NCBI RefSeq assembly: GCF_019455445.1
Contig: NZ_JAHWUS010000002.1
Location: 310,001-374,000, forward strand
Direction of reading: 5' to 3'
Length of the DNA stretch: 64,000 bases
DNA from: Pseudaquidulcibacter saccharophilus
GTDB lineage: Bacteria > Pseudomonadota > Alphaproteobacteria > Caulobacterales > Aquidulcibacteraceae
The number at the start of each line of letters is the position of its first letter. Position 1 is the first letter of the stretch. This document shows positions 17,414-27,009 of the stretch, one piece after another. The notes under the pieces were generated by a model. That model saw only the letters and a list, made by a program, of their open reading frames with translations, made no database searches and was not told where the DNA came from. A program made the position numbers and the translations under genes.

Positions 17414-18190
17414 TGCCTCCATTTCATCAAGGCTTGCCTCATTGGTGGTGCGACCTTGTGATTTAAGTGATTGTTCAACTGCACGGAAACGGCGTTCAAA
17501 CTTTGCATTTGCGCCGCGTAATGCCTTTTCAGGATCAATTTTTAATTTACGTGCCAGATTAACCAAAACAAACAAAACGTCGCCGATTTCTTCTTCGATA
17601 TGGTCGGTGTCTTTTTCGGAAATTGCTTCACGGGTTTCGGCAATTTCTTCTTCTAATTTTGCAAAGACATCATCGGTATTTGCCCAATCGAATCCAACCC
17701 GTGCCGCGCGCTTTGATAATTTTTCAGCCCGTGACAAAGCGGGAAGGGGAAGGGCAACCCCCGCCAAAACACTATCATCATTTTTGATTTTATCTTCACG
17801 TTCTTTGGCTTTTAATTTTTCCCAATTGCCCAAAACTTCATTTGGTGTTGCAAATTCAGCGTCACCAAAAACATGGGGATGACGGCGCACCATTTTTTCA
17901 TTTAAGGTTTCCACAACATCGGTAAAGTCAAACATTCCGGCCTCTTCTGCCATGCGGGCATGGAATGCAACTTGAAACACCAAATCCCCCAATTCCTCTT
18001 TTAATGCCGCATAATCGCGGTGAAGAATTGCGTCATAGACCTCATAGGCTTCTTCGATTGTGTAGGGGGCAATTGTATCAAAATCTTGCTCTATATCCCA
18101 AGGGCATCCTTTTTCAGGATGGCGTAAAGCCGCCATGACTTCGATTTGTTTTTCGATTGCCTTATGTAATTTGTCGCTTTTATTGGTCAT
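17372..18190 (-). CDS. mazG: Nucleoside triphosphate pyrophosphohydrolase MazG
   Basis: 272 residues with two MazG domains. The first contains CPWDIEQDFDTIAPYTIEEAYE and KEELGDLVFQVAFHA, the second EEEIAETREAI and EEEIGDVLFVLVNLAR; these EExxD-type helices bind magnesium. MazG hydrolyses (d)NTPs to monophosphates and PPi, cleaning non-canonical nucleotides. The start overlaps the stop of the upstream MFS gene (TAATG at 18188-18192 on the minus strand). The 3' end overlaps hflX by 42 bp in convergent orientation. Slightly long because of a linker; otherwise ordinary. Confidence 0.95.
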   Translation of the reverse strand: MTNKSDKLHKAIEKQIEVMAALRHPEKGCPWDIEQDFDTIAPYTIEEAYEVYDAILHRDYAALKEELGDLVFQVAFHARMAEEAGMFDFTDVVETLNEKMVRRHPHVFGDAEFATPNEVLGNWEKLKAKEREDKIKNDDSVLAGVALPLPALSRAEKLSKRAARVGFDWANTDDVFAKLEEEIAETREAISEKDTDHIEEEIGDVLFVLVNLARKLKIDPEKALRGANAKFERRFRAVEQSLKSQGRTTNEASLDEMEALWVNAKLSERGEI

Positions 18191-19524
18191 TATTGTTTCG
18201 CTAATTCTTGTTGAACTTCTTCGACCCGTGCGCGGGTTAATGGATAGGATTTCATTAATAATATTATCACCAAGTTCGATAAAATTGGTAGCCCAACAAA
18301 TAATGCCTGTAATCCCATGAGAGAAAATGCGCTATTCATAGAGCCCAATTCACTTTTGAAATGTATCATATCAAGCAAAATATAAGTTACGCCAACCGAT
18401 ATCGCATATCCTGCCTTGGAGGTTAGGGTTGTTGCGGCAAATAAAAGCCCAGTGCGATCGTGGCCAGATTTCAATTTATCCTCGTCACCAACATCGCCAA
18501 CCATTGCCCGCAATAATAGGGTGGGTGCGGCGAATACTGCGCCGGCAAAGGCGATTATCAATGCAGCAATCAAAAAAATTCCACTTGGCATAAATATCAA
18601 TAAACTTTGTGAAATTACTACATAAATTGATGCAAGCGCGTATGAAACATGTTTTCCAAACTTATTTGCAAGTTTTGTCCAAATTGGTGTGCAAATCAAA
18701 CCCACAACAAAATATATTAACATCAATGTATTAGCTTGTCCGGCATCATATCCTTTTATGCTTTTTAAGAAAAACAAGAAAAGTCCGCCGATAACGCCGT
18801 TCGCAAATGACGAAAATACATCAGAAAATAATAGCCTTCTGAACGCGTCAATGCCAAATAGAATTTTGAAATCTTTTAAATCAGTATGTTTCGCCGCCGC
18901 ATCAGCCTTGTTTTCTTTGGCAAATAAATATGAAATAATGGCACTTATGGGCATCATTATCATGATAAAAAGCCCCATAGCTTGAACGCCGTTTGCCGCT
19001 GTTCCGCCTGTTTTCTCAATGATAACGGGGAGGGCGAGGACCAATAACATGCCAATAATATTGCCTATTTGCCAATATGAGAAAATACGCGAACGTTCGT
19101 TATAATCACTTGATAGTGAGTTTCCGACACCTAATTGCGCCAACATACAAACAGAAAATGCAAAATATGACCCAATCAATGCAATTGTAAGATAGGCCGG
19201 CGATGCACCGGGCTTTGCCATAAATAATAAATAACCAAAAAATGCGAGAAGGGGGGCGCCGCCTAATAAGTATGGTGTAAATCGACCGATTTTTGAATTG
19301 GTTTTGTCCATTAAAACCCCAAGACCTAGGTCAATGAACACATCCAAAAGACGTGCCGCCATAAAAATCATGCCAACTGTGGCAAGGCTTAAACCAACAT
19401 AGCCAACATAATGTGGCGGTAGTTGAACAACAATTGGCAATCCAAATGCCGCCAAAGGCAAAGAAGGGGCAGAAAACGCCAATATACGCGGTAATGAAAC
19501 TTTTTCTTTTATGATTGTTGTCAA
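18190..19524 (-). CDS. MFS transporter, glycoside-pentoside-hexuronide (GPH) type
   Basis: 444 residues with about 12 hydrophobic segments. N-terminal features (ILAFSAPSLPLAAFGLP, then ARLLDVFIDLGLGVLMDKT, then KIGRFTPYLLGG) are typical of the GPH/MelB family, which move sugars or glycosides with H+ or Na+. The membrane-embedded Asp-rich helix (LLDVFIDLGLG) matches the MelB cation-site helix. Substrate is not readable. It is coupled to mazG by TAATG and follows the esterase gene by 33 bp, so the three may be one operon. Confidence 0.82.
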   Translation of the reverse strand: MTTIIKEKVSLPRILAFSAPSLPLAAFGLPIVVQLPPHYVGYVGLSLATVGMIFMAARLLDVFIDLGLGVLMDKTNSKIGRFTPYLLGGAPLLAFFGYLLFMAKPGASPAYLTIALIGSYFAFSVCMLAQLGVGNSLSSDYNERSRIFSYWQIGNIIGMLLVLALPVIIEKTGGTAANGVQAMGLFIMIMMPISAIISYLFAKENKADAAAKHTDLKDFKILFGIDAFRRLLFSDVFSSFANGVIGGLFLFFLKSIKGYDAGQANTLMLIYFVVGLICTPIWTKLANKFGKHVSYALASIYVVISQSLLIFMPSGIFLIAALIIAFAGAVFAAPTLLLRAMVGDVGDEDKLKSGHDRTGLLFAATTLTSKAGYAISVGVTYILLDMIHFKSELGSMNSAFSLMGLQALFVGLPILSNLVIILLMKSYPLTRARVEEVQQELAKQ

Positions 19525-19557
19525 AACTTGCCCCTAATAAAAGCGTTATATTTTTGC

Positions 19558-20490
19558 TTATTTGGATCGTAAAAAATGTTGCAGTGCATGTGTATATCCA
19601 CGTGGTGCGATAGTTCCATGATCTTCATCATTTAAAACTTCATATTTCACCTTAAGCGAAGGATAATTATGACTTTGCAGAACTTTTGCAAAATCTTGAG
19701 TATCGGTTACCATATCATATCGATTGGGATCTTTGGCAGGGCCGAGACCAGGCGTCTCATATTCACCGATAAACATAAAAACATCGGCGGGTAAGTCTGT
19801 ATGGGTTGCCGCATATTCTGCTTCGGTTTTGAATGTATAGCGACTGTCATACCAAAGAGATGGACTGCCAAGGATATAACCACTGAAAAGTGTTGGGTCA
19901 TTTAGTAAAATTTGTGCGCCAAACAACCCGCCATACGAATGCCCCGCGTAAATACGACGAGTTTTATCGGCTCTAAATTTTCCTTCTACAAATGGTATAA
20001 CTTGCGCCTTTATATATTCAAGATAGTGCTTTGCGCCACCGTAAACGGCACCAACAGGGGCATCGGGGGCGCCAGTTGTGGTTGGGGTATAATCGCGGCG
20101 GCGACTTAGGCCGCCATTTTCGCCTTTGGCATAAGAAAGACCAACCAAAATATAGTCTTCAATTCCACCAGCGCGCCACCCGAGGCGATTTATAACAGGA
20201 AAGGAATAGTCGGCATCGGTAACATATAAAACCGGATAAATTTTATCTGGATTACTGTTGTAATTCGATGGAAGTTTTACATAAATTTGGTAATTACGAC
20301 CAGATTCCTTATCAGGAACGTCCCAAACCTGTGAATCGGCGATGACATATGGTTGACCATTTCCAATGCTTTGTTCGGTTTTTCGTGAATCAATTATGGG
20401 GGCAGGTGTTGCTTTTTTTGTAATTTCGCCACTTGTTACACAGCCAGTAAGTGACATTAAACCTAATCCCGCGATAATTATTTTATTCAT
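19558..20490 (-). CDS. Putative lipoprotein alpha/beta-hydrolase (Fes/IroE-like esterase)
   Basis: 310 residues with a lipoprotein signal (MNKIIIAGLGLMSLTGC), so it is probably membrane-anchored in the periplasm. The catalytic domain resembles the enterochelin esterase-like group: nucleophile motif GHSYGGLFG, an upstream ILVGLSYAKG, and a C-terminal DEDHGT supplying the His. Members hydrolyse siderophores, acyl esters or similar; the substrate is unknown here. No siderophore genes are nearby. The downstream GPH transporter 33 bp away could take up a released product (inference). Confidence 0.8.
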   Translation of the reverse strand: MNKIIIAGLGLMSLTGCVTSGEITKKATPAPIIDSRKTEQSIGNGQPYVIADSQVWDVPDKESGRNYQIYVKLPSNYNSNPDKIYPVLYVTDADYSFPVINRLGWRAGGIEDYILVGLSYAKGENGGLSRRRDYTPTTTGAPDAPVGAVYGGAKHYLEYIKAQVIPFVEGKFRADKTRRIYAGHSYGGLFGAQILLNDPTLFSGYILGSPSLWYDSRYTFKTEAEYAATHTDLPADVFMFIGEYETPGLGPAKDPNRYDMVTDTQDFAKVLQSHNYPSLKVKYEVLNDEDHGTIAPRGYTHALQHFLRSK

Positions 20491-20735
20491 ATTAACACCC
20501 TGATTTTTATTCAGTTAAATTTATTTTGCAAATGCTGTAAAGGCTTTGGGGTGATTAAACTATAAAATGCTGATTTATTTATATAGATAGAGCCATAGTG
20601 GGGGTAATAAACATTATGGCATTAGTCGCATAAGGTATATTATGGGACAATTTATTGTGCGTAAGCCCCCTCAAACTGTATTATAATTGATTTTTTGAGT
20701 GTATTTTGCCACGAATACTTTTATTACCAAAACAC

Positions 20736-22037
20736 ATGAACATGCAAAATATAAATGACAAAAATAAATCGGAAACTTCATCAAATGTTGTTTCGGATTC
20801 TTCGCTTGCATATAAACGCATGAAATCCATTGCTACTGGATTGTTTATAATAATGACGGCTATTTACGTCATTTCAAAATTTGTAGAAATTAAATTCCAT
20901 TGGGTTTCATATATTCGCGCATTTTCAGAAGCTGCAATGGTTGGCGCTTTGGCAGATTGGTTTGCGGTTACGGCATTGTTTAGGCATCCGATGGGAATTC
21001 CAATCCCACATACTGCAATCATTCCAAATTCAAAGGATAGAATTGGTGAAGGCTTGGGAAGTTTTATTTCTCGTAATTTTTTGCAGCCTGAACAGGTTAA
21101 AAAGCGTCTTGAACCAATTGATTTGGCACAATATTTTGCGAATTGGGTATTAGAGCCAAATCGTGCGCGGCAAATTGCCAATGGTATTGCATCAACAATC
21201 CCAAGGATTATGGCGCTTTTAAAAGATGGGCCAATTTATAATTGGCTTGAAAGTACAATAACTGATAAATTGCGAAATCTCGATGTTGCATCCCTTCTCG
21301 CTGATGCAATTGGAATTTTGACATCAAATAACCGCCATCGCCCTATTGTCGATTTAATCATCTTTCACGCTGATTTGGCAATTAATAATTACGAACCTGA
21401 ATTTAGAGAAAAGGTTTCTAATAATACTAATTGGCTCCCGAAATTATTTTCTGTTGATGATACTGCGGCGGATTCACTGCTTGCCTCAATTCGCGAAACT
21501 TTACGTGAAGCGGCGCATGACCCAAATCATAAATTACGAAATGCAATTGATGATGCGATTAAGCATTTTCAACAAAATTTACGTAGTGATCCCAACCTTC
21601 GTGATAATTTGAAAAATTGGATTATTGATTTTTCAGAGCATCCAGTTGTTACAAATTATATAAAAGGAATCTGGGCGGACTTGAAACGTGATATGTCTTT
21701 GCCAGATGCGGTACGTCACGAAAACATTGTAAATGCGCTTGAAAACTCTTTGTCTGATGTTGCAAATTCTTTGTTAAAAGACAATGAGTTGCGTTTATCA
21801 ATTAATGCAAGGTTTAAACAATGGGCGGTTGAATTATCGGCCGCGCAAGGTGAAAATGTTGGCAAAATGGTTGCCGATACGATTAAAAGCTGGGACGCGA
21901 CAACAACCGTTAATCAAATTGAAAATGCGGTTGGCCGTGATTTACAATATATACGGATAAATGGCACGGTTATCGGTGGTATTGTTGGACTATTTATTCA
22001 TATAATTTCACAAATTATTTTTAAACATCTTGGTTGA
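20736..22037 (+). CDS. DUF445 membrane protein
   Basis: About 433 residues of the DUF445 family. One membrane segment near the N-terminus (IATGLFIIMTAIYVISKF) and one at the extreme C-terminus (IGGIVGLFIHIISQIIF) flank a long helical, charged domain. The family signature GALADWFAVTALFRHP followed by IPIPHTAIIP is clear. Function is unknown; relatives are inner-membrane proteins. The start is uncertain: ATG 20736 or 20742, or a TTG at 20706 with a weak GAG upstream. Its 3' end overlaps the convergent MBL gene by 17 bp. Confidence 0.85.
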   Translation: MNMQNINDKNKSETSSNVVSDSSLAYKRMKSIATGLFIIMTAIYVISKFVEIKFHWVSYIRAFSEAAMVGALADWFAVTALFRHPMGIPIPHTAIIPNSKDRIGEGLGSFISRNFLQPEQVKKRLEPIDLAQYFANWVLEPNRARQIANGIASTIPRIMALLKDGPIYNWLESTITDKLRNLDVASLLADAIGILTSNNRHRPIVDLIIFHADLAINNYEPEFREKVSNNTNWLPKLFSVDDTAADSLLASIRETLREAAHDPNHKLRNAIDDAIKHFQQNLRSDPNLRDNLKNWIIDFSEHPVVTNYIKGIWADLKRDMSLPDAVRHENIVNALENSLSDVANSLLKDNELRLSINARFKQWAVELSAAQGENVGKMVADTIKSWDATTTVNQIENAVGRDLQYIRINGTVIGGIVGLFIHIISQIIFKHLG

Positions 22038-22839
22038 TTAACATACCGTCAAATGCCGGAACAATATTTTCAGGCAAGGTTTCAAGCAAAATTTTGTAAT
22101 CCATATCAATATGTAAATTGGTCAAGATTGCTTGTTTTGGCTTTATTTTTTCAATCCATTCCAATGCCAAATCCAAGTGTGCGTGTGATGGATGTGGCTT
22201 GTACCTTAATACGTCAACAATAAAAAAATCTAGGTCGTATAAACAATCTATGCTTTCTGGTGGAAGAACGTTTAAATCGTTGCAATATGCGGTTTTGCCA
22301 TATCTGAAACCAACACTTTGAATGCTTCCATGTTCCTGACGAAGAGGGGTGAAGCCAATTTTGCCCCCCTTCCCGTCTATTTCGAATTCTGAACCAAATT
22401 CTGGCAATGGATTAATCTGCATTAAAGGCGGGTAACCATCCACCTCATAACCATTAAAAATATAGCCAAATCTTTTAATTAGGCTTGCTTGTGTTGGTGC
22501 ATCCATAAAGGCGTTGATAAGTGCTTTTGAATTATACGCAATTGGGCGAATATCATCGATGCCATGTGTTTGGTCTGCATGGTCGTGGGTGAAAAATACG
22601 GCATCGAGATATTTTACCTGTGCCTTTAAAAGTTGGGCGCGTAAATCAGGCGACGTATCAATTAATATTGTGGTTGGCTCATCAGATAGTGAGTAATCAT
22701 ATTTTTCAATCAATATAGAACAGCGTGTGCGGTAATTTTCTGGAATAGCTGGATCGCAGGCGCCAAAATCACCACCAACGCGTGGAACCCCACCAGAAGA
22801 GCCACAGCCCAATATTGTTGTTTTTATGCGATTTCTCAT
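22021..22839 (-). CDS. MBL-fold metallohydrolase (PhnP-like)
   Basis: 272 residues. Metallo-beta-lactamase motif THDHADQTHGIDD for two metals, with later ligands in HGSIQS, YCNDLN and PSHAHLD. The N-terminal GCGSSGGVPRVGGDFGACD is characteristic of the PhnP/phosphodiesterase branch commonly found next to tatD in Alphaproteobacteria. Likely a phosphodiesterase acting on a cyclic phosphate or nucleotide; substrate unknown. The start overlaps the tatD stop by 4 bp, placing it last in the rlpA/tmk-holB-tatD series. Confidence 0.85.
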   Translation of the reverse strand: MRNRIKTTILGCGSSGGVPRVGGDFGACDPAIPENYRTRCSILIEKYDYSLSDEPTTILIDTSPDLRAQLLKAQVKYLDAVFFTHDHADQTHGIDDIRPIAYNSKALINAFMDAPTQASLIKRFGYIFNGYEVDGYPPLMQINPLPEFGSEFEIDGKGGKIGFTPLRQEHGSIQSVGFRYGKTAYCNDLNVLPPESIDCLYDLDFFIVDVLRYKPHPSHAHLDLALEWIEKIKPKQAILTNLHIDMDYKILLETLPENIVPAFDGMLINQDV

Positions 22840-23618
22840 GACGCTACATTAACCGCCCTTTTGAATAATGAAAAGAAATTTTTATCCAACTCGTCCTTAA
22901 AGCCTTCTTTTGGTTTTCCAAGGAATTCAGATAAATAATCAACTAAATAGTTGATAAATTCCGGTTCATTACGTTGTCCCCGCTTTGGAATAGGGGCAAG
23001 ATATGGGCAATCGGTTTCAACCAATAGACGGTTTGACGGGATATATTGGATATTATCACGAACATCTGATGCATTTTTAAAGGTTGCGATACCTGAAATC
23101 GAAACATAAGCACCCAAATCTAGCGATTTTTTTAGTAATTCCGTGCCAGAAGTATAACAATGCATTAAAAGAGGAAATTCGCATTCCTTCATTGCATCTT
23201 CAAGAATTTGTGCTGTTTCAATGTCAGCAAGTCTTGTGTGAACTATAAGTGGTAACTTACTGATTTGTGACGCTTTTATATGTTCTATAAAGACTTTAAT
23301 TTGCTCTTCTTTCGGGCTTAGATTATAATGAAAATCAAGGCCAGTTTCACCAATGCCAATTACTTTTTCATTGTGTGCAAGGTCAACAAGTTTGTCCGAA
23401 TTTAAATCTAAATGGTCTTTTGCTTCATGCGGGTGGGCGCCAACAGACATCCAAAAATTGTCACGGTTTTCAACGATGGAAAGAATACTTCCATAATTTT
23501 CAACTCGGTCACAGATTGATAACATGCCGTGAATGCCGCCTTCCCTTGCACGTTTTATAACTTCTTCAAGATCACTTTCATATGCATGATGGTGAAGGTT
23601 TACATGGGTATCAATCAT
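22836..23618 (-). CDS. tatD: TatD-family metal-dependent hydrolase
   Basis: 260 residues of the TatD nuclease family. Seen: GIGETGLDFHYN, LIVHTR, LMHCYTSG and LLVETDCPYLAP, which supply the usual metal and active-site residues. At the N-terminus the usual HxH ligand pair (DSHCHLD) reads DTHVNLH, so the second His is Asn. E. coli TatD itself has a VNL motif at this place, so activity need not be lost. Overlaps the MBL gene by 4 bp. It follows holB by 7 bp; metG, often between holB and tatD in this class, is missing. Confidence 0.9.
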   Translation of the reverse strand: MIDTHVNLHHHAYESDLEEVIKRAREGGIHGMLSICDRVENYGSILSIVENRDNFWMSVGAHPHEAKDHLDLNSDKLVDLAHNEKVIGIGETGLDFHYNLSPKEEQIKVFIEHIKASQISKLPLIVHTRLADIETAQILEDAMKECEFPLLMHCYTSGTELLKKSLDLGAYVSISGIATFKNASDVRDNIQYIPSNRLLVETDCPYLAPIPKRGQRNEPEFINYLVDYLSEFLGKPKEGFKDELDKNFFSLFKRAVNVAS

Positions 23619-23625
23619 TTGCGAC

Positions 23626-24660
23626 CTATTTTATTTCCAATGACTTTTTGATTATTTTCAATGCTTCTAATATTGCCGCACCTTTATCAAGGTTGTTGGC
23701 AACTGCACCACGTAGATCCTGTAATGATTGCCATGCTTTGAAAAGTTTTTCTTTTGGGATACGGCTTGTAAGGCGTGCTAGGGCGGCACTTTCGCCAACT
23801 TCAATTTCTTTGATGTCGCCACCTGTACCGGCGTTGGTGGCGCGATATATCCAATTAGATAAAAGTTCAAATATAATTTCAAAGATAGCTTCATCACGTG
23901 CCATATCAGCAAGTGCAAAAGACTTTTCCATTGGGCAATTGGGAAATGTGTTCAAATATCCGGCAATCAGATTATAAACGCCGTCAACATCATATTTTTC
24001 AAGCGCCAAAGCGCGACCATAACAACCATTTGCCATTGCTAATTGGGCATAATTATACTTTGGCAAAAATTGCTTCATTTCCACATCGCTCATTGGTTTG
24101 AGGCTAAGGACGCGGCATCTTGAGCGTATGGTTGGTAGAATTGAACCCAACGAATTGGCAATTAAAATTATTACTGCGCCTTTTGGTGGTTCTTCTAGTG
24201 TTTTTAAAAGGGCGTTGGCGCCGGCATCGCGTAAATCATCAACGCTATCGATTATTGCCACCCTGCGGCCAAATTCGTTGGATGACTTTAATGAAAACAT
24301 GTTTGTTAATTGCCGTATTGCAGCGACACTTACATCACGTTTTACTGTTTCGGCTTCGGGGTCATAGCGTGTAGCAGTTTTTAAGTCACCCAAGGAGCCA
24401 TTTGCGATTTTGGCAACAATCGGGTCGTTCTTATTACTTGATAATGGGCTTTCATCACTTGCTTGTGCACCAAGATAACGCCTAGCAAAGCGATATGCCA
24501 AAGTTGCCTTCCCTACCCCCTTGGGACCTGTGAAAATCCATGCGTGATGCATTTTTGCTGATTGTAAAGCATTATAAAGTGCAAGCTCTGCTGCTTCATT
24601 ACCAAAGAAATTCATGGTTTCGCGGGGATGGGGCAAACCATCAATTGCATCAATTCCCAT
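23626..24660 (-). CDS. holB: DNA polymerase III delta' subunit
   Basis: 344 residues. AAA+ clamp-loader subunit with Walker A GPKGVGKATLAYRFARRYLG, an SSNEFGRRVAIIDSVDDL segment, and the conserved NALLKTLEEPPKGAVIILI with IRSRCR sensor region. It belongs to the clamp loader that puts the beta clamp on DNA. It starts one base after the tmk stop, so expression is coupled to tmk. The C-terminal domain is divergent, as is usual for delta'. Confidence 0.93.
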   Translation of the reverse strand: MGIDAIDGLPHPRETMNFFGNEAAELALYNALQSAKMHHAWIFTGPKGVGKATLAYRFARRYLGAQASDESPLSSNKNDPIVAKIANGSLGDLKTATRYDPEAETVKRDVSVAAIRQLTNMFSLKSSNEFGRRVAIIDSVDDLRDAGANALLKTLEEPPKGAVIILIANSLGSILPTIRSRCRVLSLKPMSDVEMKQFLPKYNYAQLAMANGCYGRALALEKYDVDGVYNLIAGYLNTFPNCPMEKSFALADMARDEAIFEIIFELLSNWIYRATNAGTGGDIKEIEVGESAALARLTSRIPKEKLFKAWQSLQDLRGAVANNLDKGAAILEALKIIKKSLEIK

Positions 24661-24661
24661 C

Positions 24662-25333
24662 TTATGCCTCTTTTAGGCTTATAGAAAACTTTTGTGCAAT
24701 CAAATCCATTGCAATTTCTTCAATTTCGTCTGGGGTTTTGGTTGCATCAATTACTTTACAGCGTTCAGGCTCATTACGTGCGATTTCAAGATAGGCATCA
24801 CGTAATTTTTGATGGAATTCAATTTTTTTGGCTTCAAAGCGCCCCTCTTTATCATCGCCATCAATATTATTGCGAGAATTAGCACGGGTTAAGCCGGTTT
24901 CGACATCAATATCTAATATCAAGGTAATGTCGGGCATGGTTGGCCCAACGATATTTTCTTCTAAAGCTTTTATGATATTGCTTTCTCTTATCCCTAATTG
25001 CCCTTGATATGCGCGTGTGGAATCAAAGAAACGGTCACAAATAACGATTTTTCCGTCTTCAAGTGCGGGCCTTATAAGGCGGTATAAATGATCCTCACGC
25101 GCGGCGTAGAAAAGGCATATTTCACTTGTTACATCCCAACGTTCAGCAGAACCTTTTACAAGTAAATTACGAATTTCCTCCGCACCGCTCGTGCCGCCTG
25201 GTTCACGCGTAGTTACAACAGTGTTTCCAAGGGCAGTCAGGCGTGCAACAAGCCTTTTAATCAAGGTAGATTTACCTGAACCCTCACCGCCTTCAAGCGT
25301 TATAAATAGTGACTTTTTGCCTGCGTTATCCAT
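24662..25333 (-). CDS. tmk: Thymidylate kinase
   Basis: 223 residues. P-loop LEGGEGSGKSTLIKRL (about residues 13-28), the DRX-like REPGGT motif, ICDRFFDSTRAYQG, and a lid region with the Arg-rich EGRFEAKK. Phosphorylates dTMP to dTDP. It heads the tmk-holB-tatD-MBL run and lies 52 bp downstream of the rlpA-like gene, without the dacC-type carboxypeptidase that often separates them in Alphaproteobacteria. Confidence 0.95.
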   Translation of the reverse strand: MDNAGKKSLFITLEGGEGSGKSTLIKRLVARLTALGNTVVTTREPGGTSGAEEIRNLLVKGSAERWDVTSEICLFYAAREDHLYRLIRPALEDGKIVICDRFFDSTRAYQGQLGIRESNIIKALEENIVGPTMPDITLILDIDVETGLTRANSRNNIDGDDKEGRFEAKKIEFHQKLRDAYLEIARNEPERCKVIDATKTPDEIEEIAMDLIAQKFSISLKEA

Positions 25334-25385
25334 ACCAATTCAATGGCGTTAATGCGTGCTTTAGTCAAGCAATCAATCACAAATT

Positions 25386-26894
25386 CTAGTCTGCGTTAGC
25401 ATAGAATTGTTTTTTGTTTAGTGGTTGATTGTTGGCCTGAATTTGATTTGATTGCGCCAATAATACGCGGTACATAACGCCATTTGCAGTTTGCACCTCA
25501 GTGATTTTTACATCGCCTTGGACTTTTGAACTGCTTGCAAGTCTGTCAGCATTTGCACGGCTTGCGAATGCACCAATCTGTACATAGTTCAGGTTTTTGG
25601 CAACGCTTTGCGCAACTGGTGCTTTAGGGGTGGTATTTTGTGCCAATACAATTGGGGCATCTATTTTTGCAGGTGCAGAAGGTGATTTAACAACTGGTTT
25701 ATCAGCCATAACAGCAGGTTTTGCTACCGCTTTTGCTTTTGGTGCATCATTCGCGGCAAGCATAACTTTATTATTGTCGCCATCATTGATTTGGGGTGCT
25801 TGACCGACATATCTTACACGAACATTAGCAGTTCCTTTGTCTTTGAAGCCCAATAATTCGGCAGCACGTTTTGAAACGTCGATAATGCGACTTGATGCAA
25901 ATGGACCACGGTCATTGGCGCGGGCGATAATAGTGCGACCATTATCAAGATTGGTAACTTCAACTAATGAAGGTAATGGCAAAGTTGGATGCGCAATAGT
26001 AACTTCGTTCATATCAAAAGTTTCGCCATTTGCGGTTTGTTTGCCGTTAAACTGCTCACCATACCATGATGCAACACCAGTTTCATCATATTCAGGTTCA
26101 TGAGAAGGAATATACCACTTTCCATTAACTTGATACGGAGATCCTACTTTTTGATATGGTGCAACGTCAGCTGGGCGAACTGAAGATGCATATGCACCAG
26201 CATCATTTGCATTATCGGCCATTACGTCCATTCCAAGTTCGCGGAACATTTGTGCTTCAGAAACATAAGTTACGTTTTCTTTGGCTTTTGGTTGCATGGT
26301 TTCCCTAAAGCTAGTGGCTTTTTTCTCAACACTTGCCATTTTTACGGCTGGTTTTGCGGAAACATCTTGGGCTGCAACATTTTTTAAAGGTGCTTTTACA
26401 GGTGCTGGGCTAACGGCGTTTTTATTCGCGGTAACTACTTGGTTTTGTACCGGTTTTGCAGCTTGTATTTTTTTGTCAGAAACAGCAACATTTTGTTTTT
26501 TTGCAGCTTTTTCTTTTTTCAACAAATCAAGTGGTGAAAGGATTTGTTTGTTATCACCTTTTTTGTAATTCATTGATTGGGCACTGGTTCCGGCAGCTTC
26601 ATTAGAGCTGACAACAGTTTTTTTGACTTTTTTTTCTGCTTTTAGATTTGGTGCAGAAGGTTTAACCGCATCAGCTTTTAAAAGCTTTTCAGATTTAACG
26701 ACTTTGTTTGCATTATCAGAGTTAAAAGAAACAACAGGTTTAGAATTTTCAGATTTGCGAACAAAACTAATTGATTTGCCCGCTTCATTCAAATTCCCTG
26801 CCATTGCTTGTTTGGTGCCAAATGCAGCCAAAGAGAAAAGCAAGAAAATTATTTTTAAAACTTTGTTACCTTGAATACCCACCGTTTTCCCCAT
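25386..26894 (-). CDS. rlpA: RlpA-SPOR septal-ring lipoprotein-like protein, extended
   Basis: 502 residues, longer than most RlpA proteins. A signal-type hydrophobic segment (LKIIFLLFSLAAFG) is followed by about 200 residues rich in Lys, Ala, Val and Pro with low complexity. Next is the double-psi beta-barrel RlpA domain (VASWYGEQFNGKQTANGE, NDRGPF, RIIDVSKRAAELLG) and a C-terminal SPOR domain (NYVQIGAFASRANAD) that binds denuded septal peptidoglycan. RlpA proteins cut naked glycan strands. There is no lipobox cysteine at the signal, so it is probably soluble in the periplasm. An alternative GTG start at 26882 lies behind GGGGA. The spacer composition is unlike its neighbours and may span the wall. 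Confidence 0.88.
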   Translation of the reverse strand: MGKTVGIQGNKVLKIIFLLFSLAAFGTKQAMAGNLNEAGKSISFVRKSENSKPVVSFNSDNANKVVKSEKLLKADAVKPSAPNLKAEKKVKKTVVSSNEAAGTSAQSMNYKKGDNKQILSPLDLLKKEKAAKKQNVAVSDKKIQAAKPVQNQVVTANKNAVSPAPVKAPLKNVAAQDVSAKPAVKMASVEKKATSFRETMQPKAKENVTYVSEAQMFRELGMDVMADNANDAGAYASSVRPADVAPYQKVGSPYQVNGKWYIPSHEPEYDETGVASWYGEQFNGKQTANGETFDMNEVTIAHPTLPLPSLVEVTNLDNGRTIIARANDRGPFASSRIIDVSKRAAELLGFKDKGTANVRVRYVGQAPQINDGDNNKVMLAANDAPKAKAVAKPAVMADKPVVKSPSAPAKIDAPIVLAQNTTPKAPVAQSVAKNLNYVQIGAFASRANADRLASSSKVQGDVKITEVQTANGVMYRVLLAQSNQIQANNQPLNKKQFYANAD

Positions 26895-27009
26895 TTTTTA
26901 TTATGCTACTTAAAAAAGGTGAAATCGGGCTTTGAAAAATAGATTGTATTTTATCTAATTTTTATAAAAATACATTTTTTACAATAATATCAATATGTTA
27001 TTGGTGCAA

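Noticed and set aside
26300-26880. Repeat array or CRISPR-like region in the rlpA gene
   Set aside because: The repetitiveness is amino-acid bias (Lys/Ala/Val/Pro) without regular nucleotide repeats or spacers.
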